NCBI GenBank assembly: GCA_001314845.1
Contig: LJZQ01000004.1
Location: forward strand, 160,885-224,884
Direction: 5' to 3'
Length of the DNA: 64,000 nt
DNA from: Marinobacter excellens HL-55
GTDB taxonomy: Bacteria; Pseudomonadota; Gammaproteobacteria; Pseudomonadales; Oleiphilaceae
Numbering within the stretch: position 1 is the stretch's first letter; every line of letters begins with the position of its first letter. A program made the position numbers and the translations under genes. Shown one piece after another: positions 55,458 to 64,000 of the stretch. The notes beneath the pieces are model-generated. The model did no database searches. It saw nothing but the letters and a program-made list of their open reading frames with translations, and was not told the DNA's origin.

Positions 55458-56264
55458 TTGGCGATTTATGACCCGTCGATCGCCGACTGGCAATACCAGC
55501 AACAGATTCTGATGCTGGACGTAGAAGGTGCCCTTCGCTCCGGGGAGATGTGGCTGGAATATCAACCCAAAGTGAATATCCGGGATGGCAAAGTTCGCTC
55601 AGTCGAGGCGTTGATTCGCTGGCAACACCCACAGTTCGGCCGGATTCCTCCTGATCACTGGATTCCGCTGGCGGAGCAGGTCGGCATCATTCACTCGGTC
55701 ACACTCTGGGTGCTGGATCAGGCCTGTCAGGATTTCGCGGCACTCAAGGCCCGGCAAGGAGACAGCATTGGGGTAGCCGTCAACATCTCGGCCAAAGACA
55801 TTGCCCACCCACTGTTTCACGAGGAGGCCGGCGCCATCACCCGGCGGCACGGTGTCAGCCCGGCCTGCGTTATTCTCGAGATCACCGAAACCGCCGCCAT
55901 GGCGGATCCGGACGTTGCCAGAAACACCATCCGAACGCTGAGCCAGATGGGATTCAGAATTGCCCTGGATGATTTCGGCTCGGGCCACTCATCGCTCGGC
56001 AATCTGGCCAGCTTTCCGCTGGACGAATTGAAGATTGACCGCAGCTTTTTAACCGATGTGTTGCTCCACCCCGTCCGCCAGAAAATTCTGAGAGCAGCCC
56101 TGGAGCTCGGTGAAGCACTGGATCTTGACGTGGTGGTAGAGGGCGTTGAGGACGAAGCTATTGCACTGTGGCTACAGCAGTTCCCTGGCCTTCATGGCCA
56201 GGGTTATTACTGGGGCAGGCCGGAAAGAGCAACCGCGCTGCGGTTAACCGCCAATAATGACTGA
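55458..56264 (+). CDS. C-terminal part: EAL c-di-GMP phosphodiesterase domain
   Basis: This half has up to 268 residues from TTG 55458; an ATG at 55512 is also possible, and neither has a good ribosome-binding site. The EAL set is intact: VEALIRW, NISAKD, EITETAAM, ALDDFGSGHSS, LKIDRS and VVEGVED. If translated by reinitiation or readthrough it would be a free phosphodiesterase. The preserved active site suggests the interruption is recent or that the domain is still used. It overlaps the convergent PAAR gene by 21 bases. Confidence 0.7.
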   Translation: MAIYDPSIADWQYQQQILMLDVEGALRSGEMWLEYQPKVNIRDGKVRSVEALIRWQHPQFGRIPPDHWIPLAEQVGIIHSVTLWVLDQACQDFAALKARQGDSIGVAVNISAKDIAHPLFHEEAGAITRRHGVSPACVILEITETAAMADPDVARNTIRTLSQMGFRIALDDFGSGHSSLGNLASFPLDELKIDRSFLTDVLLHPVRQKILRAALELGEALDLDVVVEGVEDEAIALWLQQFPGLHGQGYYWGRPERATALRLTANND

Positions 56265-56534
56265 TCCGCTGCCAATAGTGACCCCACCGCAGGACACGGC
56301 GCTGCCCGTAACGGCGGCAGGCTTGCCATTAATCATCACTGTGGCTGAGCCAGCCGCAATAGCGCGGGGATGGGGGGGATGCTTGGGTTTGGAGTGCGGC
56401 GCCAAGGGATCGCCAAGGCGTGCGACCGGCCTACCATCAACCAGCACGTCGGGTGAGCCTGCAATAACCGGTGTGGGCGGAAATCCCTGATGATCTGAAC
56501 CCAGATCACCCAACAGCACGATGGCTTTACTCAT
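56244..56534 (-). CDS. PAAR domain protein
   Basis: A 96-residue glycine-rich protein with the PAAR pattern: GDLGSDHQGFPPTPVIAGSP, VLVDGRPVARLGD, HPRAIAAGSATVMINGKPAA. Such proteins cap the VgrG spike of type VI secretion systems. No vgrG, tss gene, effector or immunity gene is near, so it is an orphan here. AAAGGAA lies eight bases before the ATG. Confidence 0.88.
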   Translation of the reverse strand: MSKAIVLLGDLGSDHQGFPPTPVIAGSPDVLVDGRPVARLGDPLAPHSKPKHPPHPRAIAAGSATVMINGKPAAVTGSAVSCGGVTIGSGSVIIGG

Positions 56535-56727
56535 AGTCTGATTCCTTTCAGCGCGATTTTAAGTTGATATCCTATAACGAATCGCCGACCAACCCAAGCC
56601 GACATGTCCACCTGGCCCCTTCATGGCGCTTCCGAAAAGATGCAGTTACGACTGATCTGCATCAAGAGCGATGGCGCCACAGCGCTCTAAACTTATTTCA
56701 CACTTACCCATGCCACGGAGGCCGTTT

Positions 56728-59148
56728 ATGTCATCGCCCATAACACCAGGATCCACATCAGCCACCGCTGCTGACGGTGCTGCCTGGCAGCGCTGGCAAA
56801 AAGGCTATGGCGTTATCCAGCATTCCGCCGAAACCGGGGGTCGAGTTCAAGCCCTCGCAACCAAACTGGTTGCAGCCGGGCTACAACCCGACCCAGACAC
56901 TGTTTACCAGAAACTGGCCTACCTTGATCGCCTGACCAGCGCCGGACTGTGGCTCGTGGTCCATATGACCTATTGTAACCGGGTCGACATTTCCGGTGCA
57001 GCGCTGTCAGCCCAGGATTTCAAAGCGTCGCCGGAGGGCCACACCGGCGGTGCGCTGAACATGGTACCGGCTTACGCCGCCTACCTGGCGCTGAACAACC
57101 TGACCGGCCAAACCCGCAGCTGGCTGATGGGCCAGGGACACTGTGTGGCAGCCGTTGATGCACTAAATGTTCTCACCGGCAACCTGCACCCGGAGCAACG
57201 CAGCCGCTATCAGGCAGCGGAAGGTTTATCACGGTTAGCCTCTGATTTTTACAGCTATCGCCAAAATCCCGACGGCACCATGGCCTCGCCCCTGGGCAGC
57301 CACGTTAACCCGCACACTGCCGGCGGCATTATGGAGGGTGGTTATCTGGGTTTCGCCGAACTGCAGTATGCTCACATGCCGTTACCCGGCGAATCACTGG
57401 TGGCGTTTCTGTCCGATGGCGCCGCTGAAGAGCAGCGCGGCAGTGACTGGATTCCGCGCTGGTGGCGCGCAGAAGACTGCGGCTCGGTGTTACCGATTAT
57501 GATCGCCAACGGTCGCAGAATAGAACAAAGAACCGAGCTGGGCACCCGCGAGGGGCTGGAGCGCTTCGAAGAGCACCTGCAGGCCCGGGGCTTTGATCCG
57601 GTCCGATTTGATGGCCGCGACCCGGCGGCGTTTGTCTGTGCGCTGTTCGACATGGAACAGGCCCTGGAGGCAAACGGCAAAGCCGCCATCAAGCGCGAAA
57701 CCGTTTACCCTGTGCAGATTCCGTATGGCATAGCGGAAACGGTCAAAGGTTTCGGCTTCTATGGAGCCGGGCAGAACTCGGCCCATAACTTACCACTGCC
57801 CGGCAGTCCGCGCATTGATGCCCGGGCGCGCGAGCTGTTCAATGAACACATCGATCCGCTCTGGGTCAGCCCCGAAGAGCTCGAGTGGGCCGTGGCCGCG
57901 CTGAACGAGCATCAGCAACAGAGAAGGCCCATTGAACGTGATCACCCTCTGGCGGTGCGTGATCCCCGGGAACCGATCATGCCAAAGCTGCCATGGAGCC
58001 AAAGCAAGGCGTCTCCGATGGCCGCCGTGGATGACTTCTTCCGGGCCCTGGTGGCCAGCAATCCTGATCTTCGGCCACGGGTCGGCAATCCGGATGAACT
58101 GTCCAGCAATCGCCTGACCGGCGTTCTGAAAGACCTTAAACACCGGGTCAACGATCCGGAAAGCGATGACGAATCCATCCACGGGCATATCATCACCGCA
58201 CTCAATGAGGAGGCGGTGGTATCGGCCTGCCTGGCCAACAAGGCCGGGCTAAACCTGGTTGCCAGCTACGAAGCCTTCTGCGTGAAGATGCTCGGAGCCG
58301 TCCGTCAGGAACTGATCTTCGCCCGGCACCAGAAGGAAGTGGGCCGCCCGGCTCGTTGGCTAGGGTTCCCGGTCATCGCCACCTCCCATACCTGGGAGAA
58401 CGGCAAGAACGAACAATCCCATCAGGACACCACTTTCTGTGAAGCCATGCTGGGCGAAATGAGTGATGTCTCCCGGGTCTTGTTCCCTGCCGATTACAAC
58501 AGCGCCCTGGCCGTGCTGCCTTCAGTATTCCGTGAGCGCGGCAGGATCAGTTGCATGGTGATTCCGAAACGGGAGCGCCCCTGCGTGTTCAATTCGACGG
58601 AGGCAGATACACTGGCAAAGCATGGCAGCCTGGTGGTCGATGAAGACACCTCGGCCGGCACCGAGCCCGTGCTGATCATTGCCAACGGTGCCTATCAGCT
58701 TTCTGAGGCAATTCGTGCCTGCGAGCGCCTGCGTGAAACCCGCACACCATTCCGACTGGTCTATGTGCAAGAACCTGGCCGTTTGCGCCAGCCTCGGGAT
58801 CCGTTTGAGGCCGAAGCCTGCCTGACCGAGTTTGAACAGGAACGGCTGTTTCCGCATCGTATGCGTCGGCGGGTTGCATTAACTCACATGCGCCCGGAAG
58901 TCTTTCGTGGACATATTCACACACTGTTTCCCCAACCACTTCATACCCGGGTGCTCGGCTACATCAACCGGGGCGGTACACTGAACGAGGCCGGCATGCT
59001 GTTTGCCAACCAATGCTCCTGGGCACACGCCCTGGCTGCCTGTGCCGACGTCATGGACAAGCCGCCCGGCGAATGGTTGTCCAGCGCCGAACTGGCCGCT
59101 GTTGAGGGTCGGGGAGACCCTTCTGTGATTACCCGCGGGCTGGCCTGA
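56728..59148 (+). CDS. divergent phosphoketolase-family protein
   Basis: An 806-residue thiamine-diphosphate enzyme-like protein of phosphoketolase length and order. Aligned stations are EGHTGGALNMVPAYAAY (canonical GHWGTxPGxNF), SHVNPHTAGGIMEGGYLG (SHVxPExPGSxHEGGELG), SHTWENGKNEQSHQDT (SHxWxxDHNGFSHQD) and LFPADYNSAL (PPDxNxxL). The canonical GPGHGGP reads GQGHCVA and GDGEAE reads SDGAAE, so substrate or reaction may differ. Some relatives are annotated as xylulose 5-phosphate 3-epimerase. GGAGG stands seven bases before the ATG. Convergent overlap of 20 bases with the ATPase gene. Confidence 0.82.
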   Translation: MSSPITPGSTSATAADGAAWQRWQKGYGVIQHSAETGGRVQALATKLVAAGLQPDPDTVYQKLAYLDRLTSAGLWLVVHMTYCNRVDISGAALSAQDFKASPEGHTGGALNMVPAYAAYLALNNLTGQTRSWLMGQGHCVAAVDALNVLTGNLHPEQRSRYQAAEGLSRLASDFYSYRQNPDGTMASPLGSHVNPHTAGGIMEGGYLGFAELQYAHMPLPGESLVAFLSDGAAEEQRGSDWIPRWWRAEDCGSVLPIMIANGRRIEQRTELGTREGLERFEEHLQARGFDPVRFDGRDPAAFVCALFDMEQALEANGKAAIKRETVYPVQIPYGIAETVKGFGFYGAGQNSAHNLPLPGSPRIDARARELFNEHIDPLWVSPEELEWAVAALNEHQQQRRPIERDHPLAVRDPREPIMPKLPWSQSKASPMAAVDDFFRALVASNPDLRPRVGNPDELSSNRLTGVLKDLKHRVNDPESDDESIHGHIITALNEEAVVSACLANKAGLNLVASYEAFCVKMLGAVRQELIFARHQKEVGRPARWLGFPVIATSHTWENGKNEQSHQDTTFCEAMLGEMSDVSRVLFPADYNSALAVLPSVFRERGRISCMVIPKRERPCVFNSTEADTLAKHGSLVVDEDTSAGTEPVLIIANGAYQLSEAIRACERLRETRTPFRLVYVQEPGRLRQPRDPFEAEACLTEFEQERLFPHRMRRRVALTHMRPEVFRGHIHTLFPQPLHTRVLGYINRGGTLNEAGMLFANQCSWAHALAACADVMDKPPGEWLSSAELAAVEGRGDPSVITRGLA

Positions 59149-61867
59149 GGATTCGCCTGCGTATAGCGGTTTCAAGCTCCAGCAACAACAGCACGGCAAT
59201 GCCTGCCAGAGTCGCAAAGCCCAAAGACTCAACAGTCAGGGCACCGGTACCAAAGGTCGTCTGGAACCAGGGCGCGTAGGTGAACAGCAACTGAAGGCCA
59301 ATCACCGCACTAACCGCCAACAGCACAATCGGTGTTCCCAGCACGCCTCTCAGCGTGATGGAGGGAGTATCGAGGTAGCGCACCGCAAACAGGTAGAACA
59401 CCTCCATGGCAACGAGGGTGTTCACCGCCAGGGTGCTTGCCACCGCGGTATCATCGTACCGGTGCATGGCCCAGAACCAGGCGCCGAAAATTCCGATCAG
59501 GAACAGCAGCGATACGAACGCCACCCGCCAGACCACGAAACCCTGAAGCAAGGATTCGTCTTTTGGCCGTGGCGGCTGTTTCATCACCCCCGGTTCGGGC
59601 GGCTCGAACGCCAGAGTCATCGCCAAAACCACTGAGCTGACCATATTGACCCAGAGAATCTGCAACGCAGAGATGGGCAACGTCAGCCCCAACAAAAGTG
59701 CGGTGACCAGACTGACCGATTCGCCACCGTTGATCGGCAGCAGAAAGGCAATGGCCTTGCGCAGATTGGCATAAACAGTTCGACCTTCGCGAACGGCGGC
59801 GGCGATACTGGCAAAGTTATCATCCAGCAGCACCACCGACGACGCCTCGCGGGCGGCCTCAGAGCCTTTCACACCCATAGCAATGCCCACATCGGCACGC
59901 TTCAGGGCCGGGGCATCGTTTACACCATCACCGGTCATGGCCACTACACCGTGTAACGCCTGCAGCGCTTGCACCAGTCGCAGCTTGTGCTCTGGACTGG
60001 TGCGGGCGAACACATCCACTTCTCCCGCCAGCGCCGCGAGCTGGTCATCGGTCAGATCGTCCAGCTCCTTACCGGTCAGTACTCGTTCACTATTCCGCAA
60101 ACCCAGTTTGCGAGCGATCGCGCCCGCCGTCAGGGCATGATCCCCGGTGATCATCTTCACCCGGATACCGGCATTATGGCAGTCTTCGATGGCCCGAATG
60201 GCCTCCTGCCGGGGTGGGTCCAGTAACCCCACCACACCCAGCAGCTCGGCTCCCTGCTCAAGGTCCTCAACCACCAGTGAGCCCGCCCCCGAAGCCATGG
60301 GTCTTCGGGCAATCGCCAGAACACGCAAGCCTTCTGACGCCATTTCGGTAATCGTCGCCTCCCACGCCCGATGATCCAGGGCCACGGTATCCCCTGTCGC
60401 GGTGACCTCCAGCTGACACATATCCAGAATGCGTTCTGGCGCCCCCTTTAAATAGGCGACTTCGTGGCCATGGTGGTCGTGGTGAAGCGTCGCCATAAAA
60501 CGAATACGCGTATCGAAAGGGATCTCGTCAATCCGGGGCCACTCACCGCTGCTGGCCTCCACGTCGAATTCAGCCTTACGGGCAAACACTTTCAGTGCCG
60601 CCTCCATGGGGTCACCGTGAATCACTGGCTGCCCCTCCCGATCACTGATGCTGGCATCGTTGCACAGCGCCGCCGCTCTGGCCATTTCCGACAGCAACAC
60701 AGAGTCCTCAGCCAGCTGATCCTGCTGGCAAACCGATCCCTCAAAGCTATAGCCTTCGCCAGTAACCTCAAACCGCTGACCACCGGCAACCAGCGCAGTC
60801 ACCATCATCTCATTACGGGTCAAGGTTCCGGTTTTGTCTGAACAGATCACCGAGACCGCACCCAGTGTTTCGATCACCGGCATCCGACGCACCACGGCTT
60901 TACGCTTGGCCATCTGGCGCACACCGATAGCCAGGGTGATGGTCAGGATGGCTGGCAGGCCCTCAGGGATGGCCGCCACCGTCAGGCCCACCACCGCCAT
61001 GAACAGCTCCCGGAATGCCAGGTCACTGAACGCCAGCCCCCCGAAGAAAATGGCGATGCCGGCCAAAATCACGATAATCGACAGAACACGGGCAAACCGA
61101 TCCATTTGCTCCAGCAACGGTGTTTTCAGCGTGGTTGTGGTTGCCAGCAACCCGGAAATTCGGCCAATTTCTGAGCCGGCACCCGTGCGAACCACCACCC
61201 CCCGGCCCGTGCCCGTGGCCACCATTGTGCCGGAGAAAGCCATGCTGACCTGATCTCCCAGCGCCGAACCCTGATCGACCGACTCGACACCCTTATCAAC
61301 CGCTTCGGATTCGCCAGTCAGAATCGCTTCTTCAATTTTCAGGTTATGGCATTTTTCCAGGCGAATGTCCGCTGGCACCCGATCACCCGGTTCAAGCAGT
61401 ACGGTATCTCCCGGCACCAGGCCGGCCGCGTCTACCTGATGCTGCCCATCCTCCCGAACGACACGGGCTTTTGGTGCCAGCATGTGCCGTATTGCTGACA
61501 GCGCCTGCTCAGCTTTACCCTCCTGAATAAATCCGACCAGGGTCTGGATCACCACCACCGCCAGAATCACACCCGCGTCCACCCAATGGCCCAGTGCCGC
61601 GGTAATCACAACAGCCGTCATCAAGACATAAATAAGAAAATTCCGGAGCTGACGCCCCAGCCTTGCCAGTGGTCCGGACCGGCGGGTTTCCGGCAGTTGG
61701 TTAGGGCCATAACTGGCGAGACGTGCAGCCACATCTGCATCGTTAAGCGGGCGGTCTGCCTCGAGCTGCTTACGGGCTTCGGAAGCATCCAAAGCATGCC
61801 AAAAAGTGTCAACTGGCGCGGTCGAGCGGTCGGTATTCTGGGACGTCACGGACGAACGGTTGGGCAT
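59129..61867 (-). CDS. cation-transporting P-type ATPase (P2-like)
   Basis: A 912-residue membrane pump with ten expected membrane segments. Motifs in order: actuator LTGESEAV, membrane helix 4 AAIPEGLPAILT, phosphorylation site CSDKTGTLT, KGAPER, MITGDH and TGDGVNDAPALKRAD. The N-terminal cation-ATPase domain (FWHALDASEARKQLE) and C-terminal domain fit the SERCA-like P2 group. Helix 5 keeps Asn and Glu (INGGESV), but helix 6 reads WVNMVSSV, lacking the Asp of calcium pumps, so the ion is uncertain. GGGAG precedes the ATG by seven bases. Confidence 0.9.
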   Translation of the reverse strand: MPNRSSVTSQNTDRSTAPVDTFWHALDASEARKQLEADRPLNDADVAARLASYGPNQLPETRRSGPLARLGRQLRNFLIYVLMTAVVITAALGHWVDAGVILAVVVIQTLVGFIQEGKAEQALSAIRHMLAPKARVVREDGQHQVDAAGLVPGDTVLLEPGDRVPADIRLEKCHNLKIEEAILTGESEAVDKGVESVDQGSALGDQVSMAFSGTMVATGTGRGVVVRTGAGSEIGRISGLLATTTTLKTPLLEQMDRFARVLSIIVILAGIAIFFGGLAFSDLAFRELFMAVVGLTVAAIPEGLPAILTITLAIGVRQMAKRKAVVRRMPVIETLGAVSVICSDKTGTLTRNEMMVTALVAGGQRFEVTGEGYSFEGSVCQQDQLAEDSVLLSEMARAAALCNDASISDREGQPVIHGDPMEAALKVFARKAEFDVEASSGEWPRIDEIPFDTRIRFMATLHHDHHGHEVAYLKGAPERILDMCQLEVTATGDTVALDHRAWEATITEMASEGLRVLAIARRPMASGAGSLVVEDLEQGAELLGVVGLLDPPRQEAIRAIEDCHNAGIRVKMITGDHALTAGAIARKLGLRNSERVLTGKELDDLTDDQLAALAGEVDVFARTSPEHKLRLVQALQALHGVVAMTGDGVNDAPALKRADVGIAMGVKGSEAAREASSVVLLDDNFASIAAAVREGRTVYANLRKAIAFLLPINGGESVSLVTALLLGLTLPISALQILWVNMVSSVVLAMTLAFEPPEPGVMKQPPRPKDESLLQGFVVWRVAFVSLLFLIGIFGAWFWAMHRYDDTAVASTLAVNTLVAMEVFYLFAVRYLDTPSITLRGVLGTPIVLLAVSAVIGLQLLFTYAPWFQTTFGTGALTVESLGFATLAGIAVLLLLELETAIRRRILRPARG

Positions 61868-62014
61868 AGCCTGCTCCCTGCAAACGGATTGCCATCCACT
61901 ACACAGTAGATTCGAGAAACTGCCAATGCTTCAGATCAATCTGAACACAAGTGGCTCACTGAATCGATGGCCTGATCTTGCCTTTAGCCATCGAGCTGAA
62001 AAACCGAGATTCAC

Positions 62015-62040
62015 AAAAAACGGGAGCCTGAGCTCCCGTT
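62015..62040 (-). terminator. rho-independent terminator after the Yip1 gene
   Basis: Stem ACGGGAGC/GCTCCCGT with a four-base loop and T6 on the minus strand, 24 bases past the stop. Confidence 0.87.
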
Positions 62041-62063
62041 CCTATTTCAAGTACCGTCGGGCA

Positions 62064-62675
62064 TCAGCCGCTTATAAACACCGGCCCAACGCCCATATTC
62101 CAGAGCAATACTGAGCCGACCCGGGTCGAGACCAGTATTACAAGAGCCACGGTTAGCAGTGCCCCGGCGTACATCACAGCACGATCCTTTTCGATACCCA
62201 TAACAATGGGCAAGCCATCAAACATTAGCCAGGCACCGTAGCAGGCAGCCGCCAGAAACACGATGGCGTTAAACCACGGCACCGGATACAACAAAGCAAA
62301 ACCCGCCAGGAACAGCGGAGTGCAAGAGTATGCTGCCAGAGCAATACCGTTGGAAGGAACGTGTTCCTCCTTGGCACCGTAGGTTTTGGCCATCCAGTTA
62401 ATGGCGTAACCCAAAGCAAACACGCCCACGAGCATTGCGAGATAGGTCAAGACGCTGAGCTGGAAGGCGCTTATTTCGGTCAGTTTGATCAACCGTTCAT
62501 TGCCGACCGACCAACCAAAATGCGCAGTTGATATGTAGGCACAGATCGGGGCGATCGCGGCCAGAATGACAACGTAAGTTACGTACAACCGGGTTGGATG
62601 TTCGTGTTCTTTCTTTATGGATTCCCACTCTTGGTCCGGGTGCGTAAACAGACCAAACGCGTGTGACAGAAGCAT
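62064..62675 (-). CDS. Yip1 family membrane protein
   Basis: A 203-residue protein with about five membrane segments. The N-terminal FGLFTHPDQEWESIKKE is the typical Yip1-family entry, followed by TYVVILAAIAPICAYI and LTYLAMLVGVFALGYAINWM. It is a common inner-membrane protein of unknown function in gammaproteobacteria. The ATG at 62675 follows GAGGGGG; in-frame codons up to 62771 are rejected. Confidence 0.87.
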   Translation of the reverse strand: MLLSHAFGLFTHPDQEWESIKKEHEHPTRLYVTYVVILAAIAPICAYISTAHFGWSVGNERLIKLTEISAFQLSVLTYLAMLVGVFALGYAINWMAKTYGAKEEHVPSNGIALAAYSCTPLFLAGFALLYPVPWFNAIVFLAAACYGAWLMFDGLPIVMGIEKDRAVMYAGALLTVALVILVSTRVGSVLLWNMGVGPVFISG

Positions 62676-62922
62676 AGACCACCCCCTCGTTATTAATCTT
62701 ATTGGTATGGGTGGATACGGCGCCCAAACAAGTTCGGACTTATCACCGTTCCTGCCCTTTACTATAGTCAAGTTTAGCCAGGTTAACAGAGCAGGCTTAT
62801 GCTATTTTATCCAACAAGGCTGGCTAGCTGGATCGTTTCGTTCTTAGACATGCAGTCATCGAACCGGTGATGCTGGTCGTAAAAGAAGGGCTATCCAACC
62901 CACACACGGAGTGAACAACTTC

Positions 62923-63726
62923 ATGATTTCAACAAAAACAACAGCACGCGCCACCGCGCTGGCCCTCGCCGTTTCTGGAGCCAGCGCACAGGCGGAACTG
63001 CAAACAGAACAAATCACCTATGAAGTCGACGGTCAATCGTTCAGTGGTTACCTGGCCTGGGACGATGAACAAAAAGGCAAGCGACCAGGCGTACTGGTGG
63101 TACATGAGTGGTGGGGCCATAACTCCTTCGCACGGGAGCAAGCCGAAAAACTGGCGGCATCCGGTTATACCGCCTTTGCCTTGGACATGTACGGTGACGG
63201 CAAGCTGGCTGAGCACCCGGATACTGCCCAGGAGTTCATGCAGGAAGCCACCAGTAACTTGGAGCAGGTTAAGGCCCGGTTCCTGAAAGCCAAGGAGATC
63301 CTCCAAAGCCACGACAGCGTCAACGCAGACAAAATCGCAGCGCAGGGCTATTGCTTCGGCGGCGCCGTTGTCCTGAACATGGCCCGCATGGGGGTAGAGC
63401 TCGATGGGGTTGTAAGTTACCACGGTGCTCTTGGCAGCCCGATTCAGGCCGAGGCTGGCTCAGTCAAAGCCAGGGTTCAAGTCTACACCGGCGGTGCTGA
63501 TCCGATGGTACCGTCTGAGCAGGTGGCCGGTCTGGTGAGAGAGATGCAGAACGCAGAGGTGGATCTTACGCTGGTCAGCTTCCCCGGTGTGACTCACTCA
63601 TTCACCAATCCAGGTGCCGATGAGGTTGCCGAGAAATTCGGAATGCCGATTGCCTATGATGAAAGCGCCGCCATGCGCTCCTGGGATGGCACGATCCGTT
63701 TTTATCAGGAAATATTTGCGGACTGA
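62923..63726 (+). CDS. secreted dienelactone hydrolase family protein
   Basis: A 267-residue alpha/beta hydrolase with a signal peptide (ending ASAQA). The catalytic triad of the family is visible: Cys in QGYCFGGAVVLNM, Asp in YTGGADPMVPSEQ and His in FPGVTHSFTNPG. The LVVHEWWGHNSFAREQAEKL stretch is also typical. True dienelactone hydrolases act in aromatic ring catabolism, but exported relatives have unknown esterase or lactonase substrates. ATG 62923 is preferred; a GTG at 62911 overlaps the only GGAG. Confidence 0.87.
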   Translation: MISTKTTARATALALAVSGASAQAELQTEQITYEVDGQSFSGYLAWDDEQKGKRPGVLVVHEWWGHNSFAREQAEKLAASGYTAFALDMYGDGKLAEHPDTAQEFMQEATSNLEQVKARFLKAKEILQSHDSVNADKIAAQGYCFGGAVVLNMARMGVELDGVVSYHGALGSPIQAEAGSVKARVQVYTGGADPMVPSEQVAGLVREMQNAEVDLTLVSFPGVTHSFTNPGADEVAEKFGMPIAYDESAAMRSWDGTIRFYQEIFAD

Positions 63727-63746
63727 GATGCAGCCGCCAGATACGC

Positions 63747-63773
63747 AAAAAGGCAGCCGAGGCTGCCTTTTTT
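63747..63773. terminator. bidirectional rho-independent terminator
   Basis: Stem GGCAGCC/GGCTGCC flanked by A5 and T6, between the convergent dienelactone hydrolase and cold-shock genes. Confidence 0.9.
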
Positions 63774-63795
63774 GATGTTCCTCAACCTGTAAAGG

Positions 63796-64000
63796 TTACA
63801 GAGGAACAACGTTCTCCGCCTGAGGACCTTTCTGGCCCTGAGTAACGGTGAACTCGACCTGCTGGCCTTCGGCCAGAGTCTTGAAACCAGAGCCCTGGAT
63901 GGCGCTGTAGTGAACGAATACGTCCGGGCCGCCTTCACGAGTGATAAAGCCAAAGCCTTTAGCTTCGTTGAAGAACTTAACAGTACCGGTAGTAGTAGAC
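63796..64000 (-). CDS. cold-shock protein, 5' end outside window
   Basis: The last 68 residues of a CspA-family RNA chaperone, with the RNP1 motif [14 protein letters not shown]2 VFVHYSAI and the end [12 protein letters not shown]. The start codon lies just past the right edge ([10 protein letters not shown] is the first readable part, so only a residue or so is missing). A bidirectional terminator lies beyond its stop. The name cspA, cspD or similar cannot be settled. Confidence 0.95.
   Translation of the reverse strand, partial: STTTGTVKFFNEAKGFGFITREGGPDVFVHYSAIQGSGFKTLAEGQQVEFTVTQGQKGPQAENVVPL

Larger units (their letters stand above)
53655..56264 (+). pseudogene. 7TM-DISM-GGDEF-EAL gene interrupted by an in-frame TAA
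   Basis: One reading frame covers a complete sensor-GGDEF-EAL protein of ~869 codons except for a TAA at 55419-55421, between the two output domains. The frame is unchanged on both sides, so a single base substitution explains it (for example CAA to TAA). The two open halves are described separately. Confidence 0.7.

Overview
The window looks like chromosomal DNA of a marine, hydrocarbon-associated gammaproteobacterium close to Marinobacter and the Pseudomonas lineage. The reasons are the gene order radC | coaBC-dut-algC-argB followed by rpmB-rpmG, a rubredoxin/rubredoxin reductase pair of the alkane-hydroxylase type, a phoB-phoR pair next to ubiC-ubiA, many c-di-GMP proteins and moderately high GC. 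The genus is an inference. No prophage, insertion sequence, CRISPR array, rRNA or tRNA was seen, and no gene-free stretch exceeds 300 bases.

Layout. 0-4 kb: a PilZ-DUF1631-GGDEF protein running off the left edge and a zinc aminopeptidase lipoprotein. 3.9-13.1 kb: a tight seven-gene minus-strand run, coaBC-dut-algC(long form)-argB-membrane protein-argE-argA, joining CoA, dUTP, sugar phosphate and arginine synthesis. 13.2-17.8 kb: radC, rpmB-rpmG, a nuclease-fold protein, dsbA, cytochrome c4 and engB. 17.9-22.7 kb: a TetR regulator facing an aldehyde dehydrogenase, a Tat-type lipoprotein and a GMC oxidoreductase, probably an alcohol-to-acid oxidation unit. 22.9-28.4 kb: coaD, a DUF945 protein, ppk1, hemB and a small SutA-like protein. 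28.6-33.9 kb: TetR-AidB-like acyl-CoA dehydrogenase, DUF503 and a PanP-type decarboxylase, mostly with C-ending codons. 34-42.4 kb: Pit phosphate transporter, a diguanylate cyclase, a MioC-like flavodoxin, a 7TM-DISM/EAL protein, tesB and rubredoxin reductase-rubredoxin. 42.6-47.8 kb: hpt, ubiC, ubiA, then phoB-phoR behind a Pho box, and a REC response regulator. 48-56.5 kb: MltB-type transglycosylase, a PEP-CTERM protein, a YdjM-type hydrolase, rsuA, a half-length asparaginase, a PBP7-type endopeptidase, a GGDEF-EAL gene broken by an in-frame stop, and an orphan PAAR protein. 56.7-64 kb: a divergent phosphoketolase-like enzyme, a P-type ATPase, a Yip1 protein, a secreted dienelactone hydrolase and a cold-shock gene cut by the right edge.

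The most unusual observation is a family of four intergenic elements (20.3, 22.8, 31.1 and 33.5 kb). Each is a long near-perfect inverted repeat enclosing a 52-54 base core with two small hairpins that carry TCC(A/C) loops. The loops and junction bases are conserved. The outer arms differ completely between copies yet stay self-complementary, even between two copies whose cores match at 51 of 53 bases. This is what selection on a folded RNA or DNA would leave.
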